Both the position numbers and the translations under genes were made by a program. DNA of 46,526 nt from an uncultured Lachnospiraceae bacterium (GTDB lineage Bacteria > Bacillota > Clostridia > Lachnospirales > Lachnospiraceae). Where the stretch lies: positions 1 through 46,526 of the forward strand of contig CANQUG010000026.1 of the NCBI GenBank assembly GCA_947626985.1. Reading direction: 5' to 3'. Under the pieces are notes generated by a model, which was not told where the DNA came from, did no database searches, and worked only from the letters and a program-made list of their open reading frames with translations. Shown here one piece after another: positions 9,319-17,270 of this stretch; positions within the stretch are counted from its first letter, which is position 1, and every line of letters starts with the position of its first letter.

Positions 9319-11064
9319 TTAATTTTTTTCCTGTAGACATTCTTTATATATTTGTAAAGTTCTTTCCATAACTGCTTCAATACCATATCTTAGAATAACA
9401 CCCTTATTATAACTCCCCATATTGTTTCGGCATTTTTCATCTTTGATCAATCTCTTTATTGCCGACACATAATCCATCACTTCTGCGCAGTCACAAAGTA
9501 TGCCGCCTTTTCCATTCTCAACCAAATCTATATTTCCCCGAATCCTTGAACAGATAACCGGCAACCCACTAGCCATCGCTTCCATTACCGACACATTCAA
9601 TCCTTCCCGCAAAGAGGGCAGTACATATACATCAGCACATTGATATAAGTATTCAACATCTCTACGAAAACCCAACAAATGCACTTGCTCCCGAACGTCT
9701 AATTTATCAGACAGTTCCACGAGATATTCTTTCAACTTACCCTGGCCCGCAATTATATAATGAACATTCATATTATTCAGCTTGGCTATTGCTCTAATTA
9801 CAATTTCAAGATTCTTATTCTGGTTTAATTCTCCAACTGAAAGGAGGAGAACTGCTTTGCTACTAATCCTTAAATTCTGTAAAAGTTTTTTCCTTGCATA
9901 TAATATCAGTATCCCCTCGTATGATTCTATATCTGCATATTCAACCACTAACTGATTAACCACTTTTTCCAAATCATATTCCATCAATCTCTTATAATTT
10001 TTCTCAACTATATCTTCCATGCTACAATGGAGAGCCTTATTTATGCATGTTTCTACAGATGCTTCATCCTGAGGTTGAAACAGCAACTCATTATCGGTAA
10101 TTAACTCCCGATTTTCTCTGATATCAGAACATATCACTGGCGTTTTACATGCAATTGCTTCCATTAAAGTAACCGGCAGCCCCTCCTGTAACGAGGGAAA
10201 TACAAATAAGTCTGCTGCTTGGCACAACTCTGAAATATCTTTCCGATAACCTAATAGGAATACCTTGTTTTCTAAACCATATATTTTAATTAGACTCTTA
10301 ATCTCGGATTCCAGTTCACCAATTCCACATATAAAAAATTTAATTTTGGAATTATTAATCTGTTTTAGTGCTCTTATGACAATAGATACATTTTTTTGTT
10401 TTATTAGTTCTCCTACTGATAACATCATATATTCATCATCATGAACACCTAACTGCTCTCTTTTCAGAGATCGCTTCCCTCTGTAACTGCAAAAGCGCTT
10501 CAAATCTATGCCAACTCCAGGAATATACTCCACTCTTTTTGCCTTCAAATATTTTTTTGCTCGTTTATAATCTTCTCTGTTTATTGTAATCAACACATCT
10601 GTCCAGAAAGAACAAATCCATTCAATCGGAAAATAAAATAACCAATTTTTAAGTGGCGCTCCTTTGTAAAAATGAAATCCATGAGCTGTATACATGATTT
10701 TTACATCAAACTGTTGTCTAGCTTTAGCTCCAACAATACGGGTCAGCACACCCCCCACAGGCGTGTGACAATGTATTAAATCATATTTCTCTATAAGAAT
10801 CAGTTTTTTCAATTCTTTATAAGCAGATCGAAGCTTTTTCAATTCATACGGAGATCTGGGAAATATAATTTCATAACGCCGCACATTTAAGTGATCCAAT
10901 TCCGATTTGAATTCCTCCACGCGTCCTACGGAGGTAGTATTACCTTCAGTAAAGTTACATGCAACTGAAACTTCATACTCAAGTTTCTGCAAAATTTGTA
11001 TGTTAGGCATATTAAACTGATCTATCATGGATGCAGTAGTCGCTACAATCAATGCCTTTTTCAT
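9319..11064 (-). CDS. Glycosyltransferase with a duplicated C-terminal GT4 domain
   Basis: A 581-residue protein. Residues 1-390 make a complete EpsD/CapM-like GT-B enzyme: HCHTPVGGVLTR and TAHGFHFYKG in the acceptor half, then SVGELIKQKN (216-225) and the EX7E pair Glu294/Glu302 in SLQEGLPVTLMEAI. Residues about 390-577 repeat only the donor half: SVGELNQNKN (409-418) and a second EX7E pair Glu487/Glu495 in SLREGLNVSVMEAM. There is no second acceptor domain. This looks like a fusion of two related genes with loss of the second N-terminus, or an internal duplication. Both donor sites look intact by eye. It starts just downstream of the gene graveyard and probably adds one sugar of the repeat unit. 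Confidence 0.85.
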   Translation of the reverse strand: MKKALIVATTASMIDQFNMPNIQILQKLEYEVSVACNFTEGNTTSVGRVEEFKSELDHLNVRRYEIIFPRSPYELKKLRSAYKELKKLILIEKYDLIHCHTPVGGVLTRIVGAKARQQFDVKIMYTAHGFHFYKGAPLKNWLFYFPIEWICSFWTDVLITINREDYKRAKKYLKAKRVEYIPGVGIDLKRFCSYRGKRSLKREQLGVHDDEYMMLSVGELIKQKNVSIVIRALKQINNSKIKFFICGIGELESEIKSLIKIYGLENKVFLLGYRKDISELCQAADLFVFPSLQEGLPVTLMEAIACKTPVICSDIRENRELITDNELLFQPQDEASVETCINKALHCSMEDIVEKNYKRLMEYDLEKVVNQLVVEYADIESYEGILILYARKKLLQNLRISSKAVLLLSVGELNQNKNLEIVIRAIAKLNNMNVHYIIAGQGKLKEYLVELSDKLDVREQVHLLGFRRDVEYLYQCADVYVLPSLREGLNVSVMEAMASGLPVICSRIRGNIDLVENGKGGILCDCAEVMDYVSAIKRLIKDEKCRNNMGSYNKGVILRYGIEAVMERTLQIYKECLQEKN

Positions 11065-11153
11065 TATGTTATATTCCTTCTCTCATCTTGATACATATTA
11101 GAAATCTAGTTTATTAATCGTTTTCAAAGCATTTCATGCTATATTCCCGCACT

Positions 11154-11800
11154 ATGTATTTTCCGTGATCTTTTCACTTACATCTCCCTCAAACCTCTCC
11201 AACCGCAGTCCCACAATACTCATATCGCCCTTTAATATATTCGACAGCTGCAACAGTTCATTGATCCGCAAGCGCGTATAATCTGCCTCACCAGCGTGAT
11301 CGGCATACCTTTATCTGTCATCAGGATCAAATGAATTTTCTATTCCGTGTCCACAATTATGCTACGGAATTTACAGATGGCAAATACTTTCCCACCCTTC
11401 GTGCAACAATCCTGACGAAAGAGTACCGGACCGTCATCATACGCCTTGATACGATGGCCATAATGATGAATACGGAAGGCAAGACTACCAGCGTCGTCAG
11501 TGACAGCATGATATCCAACAACCGTTTTACAAGCCTTTGATCAAAAGTCATCCCCATTCCACGACAGCAAAAATGACATATCGAACAGATGCAATTTCTC
11601 CGCACTCCGCAACAAGATGTCCGAGATCTTTGGCATTGTGTACAGCCGCACCGTTTTCCCGTAGCAGTATTTCAGGAGCAGGTTGTAGATATGCGGAGGG
11701 ATCCCCTCATATTGCCGATCTTCTGTTTGATTTCTTCCAATTCGGCCTGTGCGTTTCCCATAGTTGTCCTCGCAATGCCAGTACTACTTTATCGCACTTG
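11154..11800 (-). pseudogene. Remnant of a polyprenyl-phosphate sugar transferase
   Basis: In three frames on the minus strand one can follow PPHIYNLLLKYCYGKTV, then MPKISDILLRSAEKLHLFD, then RLVKRLLDIMLSLTTLVVL, then DDGPVLFRQDCCTKGGK with KFRSIIVDTE, and finally LRINELLQLSNILKGDMSIV. Each block aligns in order with the intact sugar transferase at 12606-14102, so this is a second, broken copy of the same family with several frameshifts and stops. The first 250 or so residues are missing. It marks an older version of the locus replaced by recombination. Confidence 0.85.
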
Positions 11801-12026
11801 GTGCTCCCTTGTTTTGTTTATGTATGACATGGATCCTGCAGTCATCCAAAACATATTTATCACAGATTTCTCCACTTTTATCTGAAGAGCCATCATCAAC
11901 CACCCACAATTCCCAGTCATGATATATTTGGTTTTGGATACTTTCAATAACTCGTCCTACATAATCTTCCACCTTATATATGGGCATAATAATAAAAACC
12001 ATAGGTCTCCTTGATTCTTCGTTCAT
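11784..12026 (-). pseudogene. Truncated GT2 glycosyltransferase, N-terminal fragment
   Basis: An 80-codon frame begins like a typical GT2 enzyme: FIIMPIYKVEDYVGRVIES, then WELWVVDDGSSDKSGEICD, then HKQNKGAPSA where the family normally continues with RN.G. The frame then stops, immediately before the sugar-transferase remnant. The remaining two thirds, including the DxD and catalytic acids, are gone. It is therefore most likely non-functional. Confidence 0.8.
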
Positions 12027-12079
12027 ATCTTGAATGATTCGGGATAAAAATACCGGCTTATCACCAAAATGTGTCTGTT

Positions 12080-12352
12080 CACGTAATCATCCCGTTCTTA
12101 CTATGCTCTTTCAAAGTAAAAAGACATGACACTCTGTTCCAATCTCACTCATTCCCATATCATATCTCAAACTCCCGAACGCTTTATTAACCACCGGCGT
12201 AACATAACTTAGTAATTTTAACGCCTATTCGAATCCCTTCACAAACCTCATGCGCTCTTTCAATGTACCTCGGCAATCATCTTGACAAGTTCGCTCGTAT
12301 TGCTGTACTCTTTGCTCTGCGGCCAAAATGTGCGACCCTCTTCGTTTTCCAT
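12080..12352 (-). pseudogene. Remnant of an NAD-dependent sugar epimerase/dehydratase C-terminus
   Basis: Minus-strand fragments read FWPQSKEYSNTSELVKMIAE, then after stops ALKLLSYVTPVVNKAFGSL, YDMGMS and a SIVRTG tail. This order resembles the last 90 residues of WcaG/GalE-like epimerases of polysaccharide loci (NTSEMVK.IAE...VNK.FG.L.YD..MS). At least two stops and a frame change interrupt it and the Rossmann half is absent. Confidence 0.6.
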
Positions 12353-12398
12353 CTTTGTTCAGACTACTTTTTGATATTGTTAACTAAAATCCAATAGC

Positions 12399-12590
12399 CT
12401 AATACTCTTTTAATTTCGGTATTTTTCTTATACGATGTTTGGGGTAAAAAAGTAACTTTACATGAAAGACCTGATGTATCATAATTTGGATTACGTTGTT
12501 TTTTCTCTCAATGTTGAAAAATGCTTGTAATAAAGTCAACTTAAAATCCATTTTTTGAAGAGAAATTATTCTACCAGAAATATTGTACAA
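12399..12590 (-). CDS. Small open frame of 63 codons, unknown
   Basis: A 63-codon frame lies 15 bases after the stop of the sugar transferase. The product is basic with several His and hydrophobic residues; I see no family signature or clear ribosome site. It borders the decayed genes and could itself be a remnant. It may not be translated. Confidence 0.2.
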   Translation of the reverse strand: MYNISGRIISLQKMDFKLTLLQAFFNIERKNNVIQIMIHQVFHVKLLFYPKHRIRKIPKLKEY

Positions 12591-12605
12591 TTACAAAAAT
12601 ATTTT

Positions 12606-14102
12606 TCATATATTCTCCTCCTCTATAATAGTTACGGCTACTTCATCTAAATTTTTCGTACTTTTCTTTTTTTGACATAATACCTCATTTCGCTTTTCTT
12701 CTAGCTCCTTTTCTTTCATAAACCCTTCTGTGCTTTCTGGCTTTACAAGAACCTGTAATGTCATAAATATCAATTTTATATCAAGCAAAATAGAGTAATT
12801 CTCTATATACATTAAATCCAGTCTCACTTTATCATAGGCACTTGTATTATATTTTCCGTAAATTTGAGCATATCCGGTAAGCCCACCTTTCACCTTTGTT
12901 CTATACTCAAACTCCGGAATATATTTGCTATATTCTGCTGCGTTTTCCACTCTTTCCGGTCTTGGTCCTACTATACTCATATCTCCTTTAAGTATGTTTA
13001 GAATCTGAGGAAGTTCATCAATGCGGCATGCTCTTATAAAACTTCCAACCTTTGTTATCCGCGGATCTTTATCTACAGCCCGCATTTCCATACTATAACC
13101 ATCGCTTTCCGCATTTACAATCATAGAACGAAATTTCAAAATATAAAATATTCTTCCATCTTTAGTAAGGCGCTGCTGCTTATAAAATACCGGTCCGCCA
13201 TCTTCCAGTTTTATCGCTAATGCAGCTATCATCATAATGGGAGCTGTGGGAATCAAAGCAATCAGGCATAATACAATATCCATTGTCCTTTTCAGGAATC
13301 TCTGCGTAATTGTCAGACCTCTCCCTTTTACCAGAAAAAGCGGTGTATCAAACAGGCTGATATCATCCGCATTTCTTACAATAATATCTGAGATTTTAGG
13401 AACTACATAGGTACGAATTTCTTTTTGATAACAATATTTCAGAATATCATTCCTAATTTGAGCCGGGACATCATTTATAATAACAGCCTCATGATTTTCA
13501 ATTTCTTCACAGATAGCATAAAATCCTTTATCGACATTGATAAGTGTTGAAATTATATATTTATCTGATCTTGTGTCCATCTTAAATTTCAGATCAATGG
13601 CATTTTTCGTACCATAAACCATCAGCATTTTTCTGGGTACATAATTTTTATGATAAACCGCAGTAAAAATATATACCAGGATAAAAATCAATACAAAATC
13701 AATCGCTGTAAGAAAAATAACTGGAAGCGGATGAATCATTTTATTGGCAATGAGACTCAATTGAAAATATGTAATAAGATTCACTATAATAACTGCAATC
13801 CATTGAGAAATAACGACATCACTGAGTTTCAGATGACCATACTGAAAGCTGTCGCATAAATAAAAGAGTACAATTATAAGAATCGAATAGACGCCAACTA
13901 ATACAAACTTTCCATTTCCATATAGAGCAGGCATTGTAGGGATATCTCTATATTTGATTTTCCAAATATAATAATAAGCAAGCATAAGAATAATCGTCTC
14001 GAATATACTTTCCAATCTTCTTACCATATGCTTGATTTCATCAAAAGACCTCCTGTTTCTCTTTTCAAATGTAGTATCATGGAAGCAATTATTCTTCATC
14101 AT
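12606..14102 (-). CDS. Polyprenyl-phosphate sugar phosphotransferase, initiating transferase
   Basis: A 498-residue initiating transferase of the WbaP/CpsE type. Five hydrophobic segments occupy about 30-160; a Rossmann-like CoA-binding-type middle domain follows (YGTKNAIDLKF, then KISDIIVRNADD). The bacterial sugar transferase domain begins at about 265 with RFLKRTMDIVLCLIALI, then GGPVFYKQQRLTKDG, FYILKFRSM, RIDELPQILNILKGDMSIVG and GPRPER. It links the first sugar-1-phosphate to undecaprenyl phosphate. It is the first large gene after loaP, 254 bases downstream, which fits antiterminator-controlled expression. A decayed paralogue lies just downstream. Confidence 0.92.
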   Translation of the reverse strand: MMKNNCFHDTTFEKRNRRSFDEIKHMVRRLESIFETIILMLAYYYIWKIKYRDIPTMPALYGNGKFVLVGVYSILIIVLFYLCDSFQYGHLKLSDVVISQWIAVIIVNLITYFQLSLIANKMIHPLPVIFLTAIDFVLIFILVYIFTAVYHKNYVPRKMLMVYGTKNAIDLKFKMDTRSDKYIISTLINVDKGFYAICEEIENHEAVIINDVPAQIRNDILKYCYQKEIRTYVVPKISDIIVRNADDISLFDTPLFLVKGRGLTITQRFLKRTMDIVLCLIALIPTAPIMMIAALAIKLEDGGPVFYKQQRLTKDGRIFYILKFRSMIVNAESDGYSMEMRAVDKDPRITKVGSFIRACRIDELPQILNILKGDMSIVGPRPERVENAAEYSKYIPEFEYRTKVKGGLTGYAQIYGKYNTSAYDKVRLDLMYIENYSILLDIKLIFMTLQVLVKPESTEGFMKEKELEEKRNEVLCQKKKSTKNLDEVAVTIIEEENI

Positions 14103-14220
14103 AGTTTTTCACCCAAATATTCTTTTTGTAGTAACGTTTCTATCAAAATACCCATTCTTATTTTCCCTAAGCCTTTCAATGCCTTCTGTCGACTCCGAAA
14201 AATTACCAGATAATGTTAAC

Positions 14221-14235
14221 TGGTCAGCTTGACCA
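14221..14235 (-). promoter_or_regulatory. Hairpin in the loaP-sugar transferase leader, candidate LoaP RNA site
   Basis: A perfect 6-bp stem with a three-base loop, TGGTCA-AGC-TGACCA on the minus strand, lies between loaP and the sugar transferase. LoaP proteins are known to act with a small RNA hairpin (dlp) in the leader of their target operon. Position fits; the sequence match to known dlp elements cannot be judged here. Confidence 0.3.
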
Positions 14236-14356
14236 TCCATTCAAATCGAATTATGTGTTCATGTAAAATCTTTATTACAACATTCTCATTGTGATCGGCA
14301 TAATATAAACAGATTTCCACATCATCCCTGCTGAAGTCCAAAAGCCAAGTCGTCTC

Positions 14357-14863
14357 TCAGTTCTTCTCCGCAACCTCCAGCCCTACTTGCATCTCAACTG
14401 TTCTCCCAAACATCTCCACTTCCAGATAGGCTTTCCGCTTATGCCGGTCTATCCTTCGAATCTGCTTTTCCAGTCCCGCCAGCGGCCCCTGAATGATCCG
14501 AATATTTCCGTCTTCGACTACTCCCTCAGACATCTCTACCTTCTGCTCATCCCCACCAATCTTCAGTAGCCAATCTTCTTCTCTCTGCGTAAGCGGAACA
14601 ATCTCCTTACCGGTTCCGATGAGTTTCGTAAATCCGATGACTTTCCTCAGTCTCTCACTAAGTCCTTCTATTTTATTTGTGATTATAAAAATATACCCAG
14701 GAAATAGAACTTTTTCCTGAATATGCCATTTACCTTCATATTTCTTTTTTTCTTCGTAATAGGGAATAAAACAGCGTTCAAGTATATCGCCCTCGATAAA
14801 ATTTCTACACTGGCAGCAGATGGATTCCTCTGTGCCAGTACGTACCTGCATTACATACCACAT
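14357..14863 (-). CDS. loaP: LoaP-type NusG paralogue, processive antiterminator
   Basis: A 168-residue NusG-family protein. MWYVMQVRTGTEE opens the NGN domain (1-105, with FPGYIFI at about 54-60), and a KOW domain follows (about 118-165, IRIIQGPLAGLEKQIRRID). LoaP proteins bind RNA polymerase and a leader hairpin to suppress termination across long polysaccharide operons. The start chosen is the ATG at 14863 (GAGGA 7 bases upstream); the frame is open 20 codons further up, but that part overlaps the previous gene. The upstream gene's stop overlaps the start by 13 bases. After the stop the same frame continues open for 48 codons with protein-like content (LDFSRDDVEICLYYADHNE), perhaps an eroded extension. 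Confidence 0.88.
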   Translation of the reverse strand: MWYVMQVRTGTEESICCQCRNFIEGDILERCFIPYYEEKKKYEGKWHIQEKVLFPGYIFIITNKIEGLSERLRKVIGFTKLIGTGKEIVPLTQREEDWLLKIGGDEQKVEMSEGVVEDGNIRIIQGPLAGLEKQIRRIDRHKRKAYLEVEMFGRTVEMQVGLEVAEKN

Positions 14864-15177
14864 GGAGGATTCCTCCTTTTCTGCTTTTTCATATCCAAAG
14901 GGTATGCTTCGCCATTCTGCCATATTTCAGGCAGACTTAAATTTAAAATGTAACCATCCATATTCTTAAACGCGACAAAGCGACGATTTAAGCGTATAGA
15001 ATCCTGATAACTCTCCCTGCTGCCATCTGGCTTTTGCAGGCAGATTCCGCACCATTTTCTCATTGATTGCTCGACCAACGAAAGCTCCTCTTCTATTTCA
15101 CGAGACAGAAATCTCTTTCTCTCTGGAAAGAACTTAATTTTATCAGCCATCCTGATTTTTCTCACATTCCTTTTCAC
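14851..15177 (-). CDS. Hypothetical 108-residue protein upstream of loaP
   Basis: A charged protein of 108 residues (GTG start at 15177 with AAAGGG 5 bases upstream; an ATG at 15150 is an alternative). It has no membrane segment and no motif I recognise: a basic N-terminus, a helix-prone RKRFLSREIEEELSLVEQSM stretch, then RLNRRFVAFKN. It overlaps the preceding small membrane-protein gene and the loaP start, so the three are probably translated as one coupled unit. The tight packing supports real coding. A role in polysaccharide regulation is only suggested by position. Confidence 0.5.
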   Translation of the reverse strand: MKRNVRKIRMADKIKFFPERKRFLSREIEEELSLVEQSMRKWCGICLQKPDGSRESYQDSIRLNRRFVAFKNMDGYILNLSLPEIWQNGEAYPLDMKKQKRRNPPCGM

Positions 15178-15337
15178 TCATGCCCTTTGAAAAATCTTCC
15201 TGCTCGTCTCCGTGATCCTGACTTTTTTCCATTCTTCGTTCACTTCTGGAGAGGGCAATGCACAGAAACCATTCAAATACCGCAATGAAAATCAGAAGAA
15301 CAACAACGATCAGAATTACAATGCTTTTCAGACTCAT
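15143..15337 (-). CDS. Small single-pass membrane protein
   Basis: A 64-residue protein with one hydrophobic helix (SIVILIVVVLLIFIAVFEWF, residues 5-24) and a charged tail rich in Glu, Lys, Asp and Ser. The ATG at 15337 has GGGGAAAGGG just upstream and is preferred over an in-frame start 20 codons earlier. It overlaps the next gene. No known family is evident. It may be a small bitopic partner of the polysaccharide machinery or simply the promoter-proximal gene of the loaP operon. Confidence 0.45.
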   Translation of the reverse strand: MSLKSIVILIVVVLLIFIAVFEWFLCIALSRSERRMEKSQDHGDEQEDFSKGMSEKECEKNQDG

Positions 15338-15400
15338 AACCCTTTCCCCGCCATACTGCACATTCCGCACTCTGGCACACTCTCCCGGTTTTCTCACTTC

Positions 15401-15523
15401 TCATTGAGTGACCTGTTCTCTGCAGTACTCTCTCAATTCTTTCTTATTTTTATAACTTGGAATACCCTCCCCCGCGCGTGTCCCTTTCCATAGGAGACAG
15501 TGATCATTCCCTGCGCGGAGCAT
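15401..15523 (-). CDS. Very short open frame, unknown
   Basis: A 40-codon frame (ATG at 15523) encodes a basic peptide with GIPSYKNKKELREYCREQ at its end. Ribosome site is weak. The frame is open upstream to a GTG at 15604, which would begin inside the hairpin at 15591-15617. It lies between the TnpB-like gene and the loaP operon. It may be non-coding RNA rather than a gene. Confidence 0.2.
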   Translation of the reverse strand: MLRAGNDHCLLWKGTRAGEGIPSYKNKKELREYCREQVTQ

Positions 15524-15590
15524 CTTTGCCGTCTCTTCCCGCCCCGGATATTTCCGGAACGGCCAGACACGACGGGCGGTATTCGACCCA

Positions 15591-15621
15591 ACGGGAACCG
15601 TCACTGGCGGCTCCCGTTTTT
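15591..15621 (+). terminator. Hairpin with U-tract on the plus strand
   Basis: ACGGGA-a-CCG pairs with CGG-c-TCCCGT around a seven-base loop, followed by TTTTT on the plus strand. On that strand it looks like an intrinsic terminator, but no plus-strand gene precedes it. On the minus strand the same stem would be part of any RNA reading out of the TnpB-like gene, and so could be a structural element of a guide-type RNA. Confidence 0.45.
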
Positions 15622-15714
15622 CAGCTCTCGCCTTTATAAATCAAAGCGGTCCTTATCCGCTCCAATTCCATCATTTTTCAAAATATGGTTTCCGCCGGTG
15701 TAGTTATCCCCAAC

Positions 15715-15778
15715 TGTCCATCTCCGCACCGCAGCAAGTATTCCCGGATGTCCATTCCCGCACCGCAGCAGGCATTCC
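15715..15778. repeat. Two-copy direct repeat after the TnpB-like gene
   Basis: Two 30-base units (15715-15744 and 15749-15778) match at 26 of 30 positions and are separated by four bases, a period of 34. Both contain CCGCACCGCAGCA. They begin 16 bases beyond the 3' end of the TnpB-like gene, where TnpB systems encode their guide RNA. They do not form a CRISPR array (only two units, spacer of four bases). Confidence 0.7.
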
Positions 15779-15793
15779 GCGACACAATCCTTA

Positions 15794-17098
15794 TCACCCG
15801 GAATTTCCTTCCTGAAACTGCCTTCTGCACTTCACCGCCAGGTTTCTGGCAGTATTCAGATGCCAGTTTCCCCGGTGCCCCATCCTGCAGACAAACTCCT
15901 TCGATTTCCCGTCCTTCTCCGCCAGCGGCTGACCGCATTTTGCGCAAACCGTACTCGCGCCTCCGGCATAAGACTCAATCACAATGATTCCGGACTGCCA
16001 CGCCTTATACCGCAGATAAGTGCGGACACGGAAGCTTAAGTGCAGAGGACTCCAGTTGCCCGCCCCTTTCATCACTTTCCACATAAAATCATTCCTGTAT
16101 TTGGGAAGAACGATGGTACCGGCGTGATTCTGCTCACAGAAACGGACAATTTCCCGGCTTACCTGGTGCGCGTAATGTTCCCGGAGATGCTTTAAATGCA
16201 TCCAGTATTTCCTGTTGGCGGGTCCCTCCGGAAAATCTCCCAGAGAGTCCGCGGAACGCCGGATCTTTTCCAGCAGCTTTTCACAGTGGTGGCTGTATTC
16301 CCGGCCGCCGTTGAAGAATTTCACCGCGGTCTCGTTCCCTTCCGCATCACAGATACTGGCTACCGCAAAAGCGTCTCCATTGGTAAACTGCACTCCGCAG
16401 ATATTTTCACCGTCCCGCATGCGTTTCTTCACGGGAGTAATATCCTCCACAGGTTCCTTCACAGGCACATGAAGCATCAGAAAAGGACCTTCCAAAACCA
16501 CAGAGGGAGACAGTATTCCGGCCTCCGGAGGGAATTCCCTGCCGAACAGTCTGCAGCTCATCCAGTTCCATTTCTGCCCGTCCCATACCTTCAGAGTGAT
16601 ATGCTCCGGAGAGAAATCACGGTACATCCGGCTGTAATAAACCACGGCAGAATTGATTTCTTCCGCCGGAATCTCCGCTCTGGGAACATAATGCTTTTTT
16701 CCGTAAGGGTCGTCGCCGGAACCCGCGCCGCTTTCTGTTTTGCCGTTCTCCTTCGCGCTTTCCTCAGATTCTTCCAGCATCCTCTTCCTTGTCAGAAAAC
16801 TCTTCGCCGCCGCGGTTCCTCCATTGATAGCCGCCCTGCGAAAGTAAGGCGGAACATCCTCCCAGGGGAGCGGCGTCTGCGGTTTCCTTTTTTCCTTTCC
16901 GGGAAGACTCAGAAACTCCAGAGAACAAAGGATCTCCTGGCTGCTCTGTTCCCAGAGCTCTTCATGATCCAGCAAAAGGTCGTAATAGAATTTCACGATT
17001 CCATCGTAAAGCTCCTGCGTCCTCATCAGCCATTCCGGGTGGCCGCACCGCAGCCGAAACCTGTACGTGGTGATGCTGTATCCCTTTCCGGTACTCAT
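15794..17098 (-). CDS. TnpB-like protein with an apparently inactive RuvC domain
   Basis: A 434-residue protein with the TnpB (IS605 OrfB) plan: N-terminal TYRFRL, a long helical middle, a RuvC-like second half with a zinc finger. All three catalytic positions appear changed. RuvC-I reads CGVQFTNGDAFAVAS (235-248), with Gln237 where GIDLG has Asp. RuvC-II reads GTIVLPKY, with Pro332 where IVxE has Glu. RuvC-III reads GNWHLNTARNL, with His413 where the family has Asp before xNAARN. The zinc ligands are Cys385, Cys388, Cys404 and probably His408. The frame is undamaged, so loss of the catalytic residues without decay suggests selection for a non-cutting role, as in TldR repressors. No TnpA or transposon ends are visible. 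It is transcribed towards the loaP operon. Confidence 0.75.
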   Translation of the reverse strand: MSTGKGYSITTYRFRLRCGHPEWLMRTQELYDGIVKFYYDLLLDHEELWEQSSQEILCSLEFLSLPGKEKRKPQTPLPWEDVPPYFRRAAINGGTAAAKSFLTRKRMLEESEESAKENGKTESGAGSGDDPYGKKHYVPRAEIPAEEINSAVVYYSRMYRDFSPEHITLKVWDGQKWNWMSCRLFGREFPPEAGILSPSVVLEGPFLMLHVPVKEPVEDITPVKKRMRDGENICGVQFTNGDAFAVASICDAEGNETAVKFFNGGREYSHHCEKLLEKIRRSADSLGDFPEGPANRKYWMHLKHLREHYAHQVSREIVRFCEQNHAGTIVLPKYRNDFMWKVMKGAGNWSPLHLSFRVRTYLRYKAWQSGIIVIESYAGGASTVCAKCGQPLAEKDGKSKEFVCRMGHRGNWHLNTARNLAVKCRRQFQEGNSG

Positions 17099-17270
17099 GC
17101 TCCTTTTTCCATCCCTTCAGTTCTTTTCGGCAATCCAAAATTTGATTTATATATTTTACTTATCACCTTTTGAATTTTTCCTCCCGCGCGGCCGCGGAAG
17201 GAAGGAAACGGATTTTTGCCGTGCAGAATATGCGCGTTTTGTTTTAAAAAGTGTCTCTTTTTCTTACAAT

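Noticed and set aside
15715-15778. Two-unit CRISPR array
   Set aside because: Only two imperfect units with a four-base gap; no spacer-sized interval and no cas genes.
16196-17173. Plus-strand frame of 325 codons
   Set aside because: Antisense shadow of the TnpB-like gene; its composition is rich in Arg, His and Pro without motifs and it has no ribosome site.
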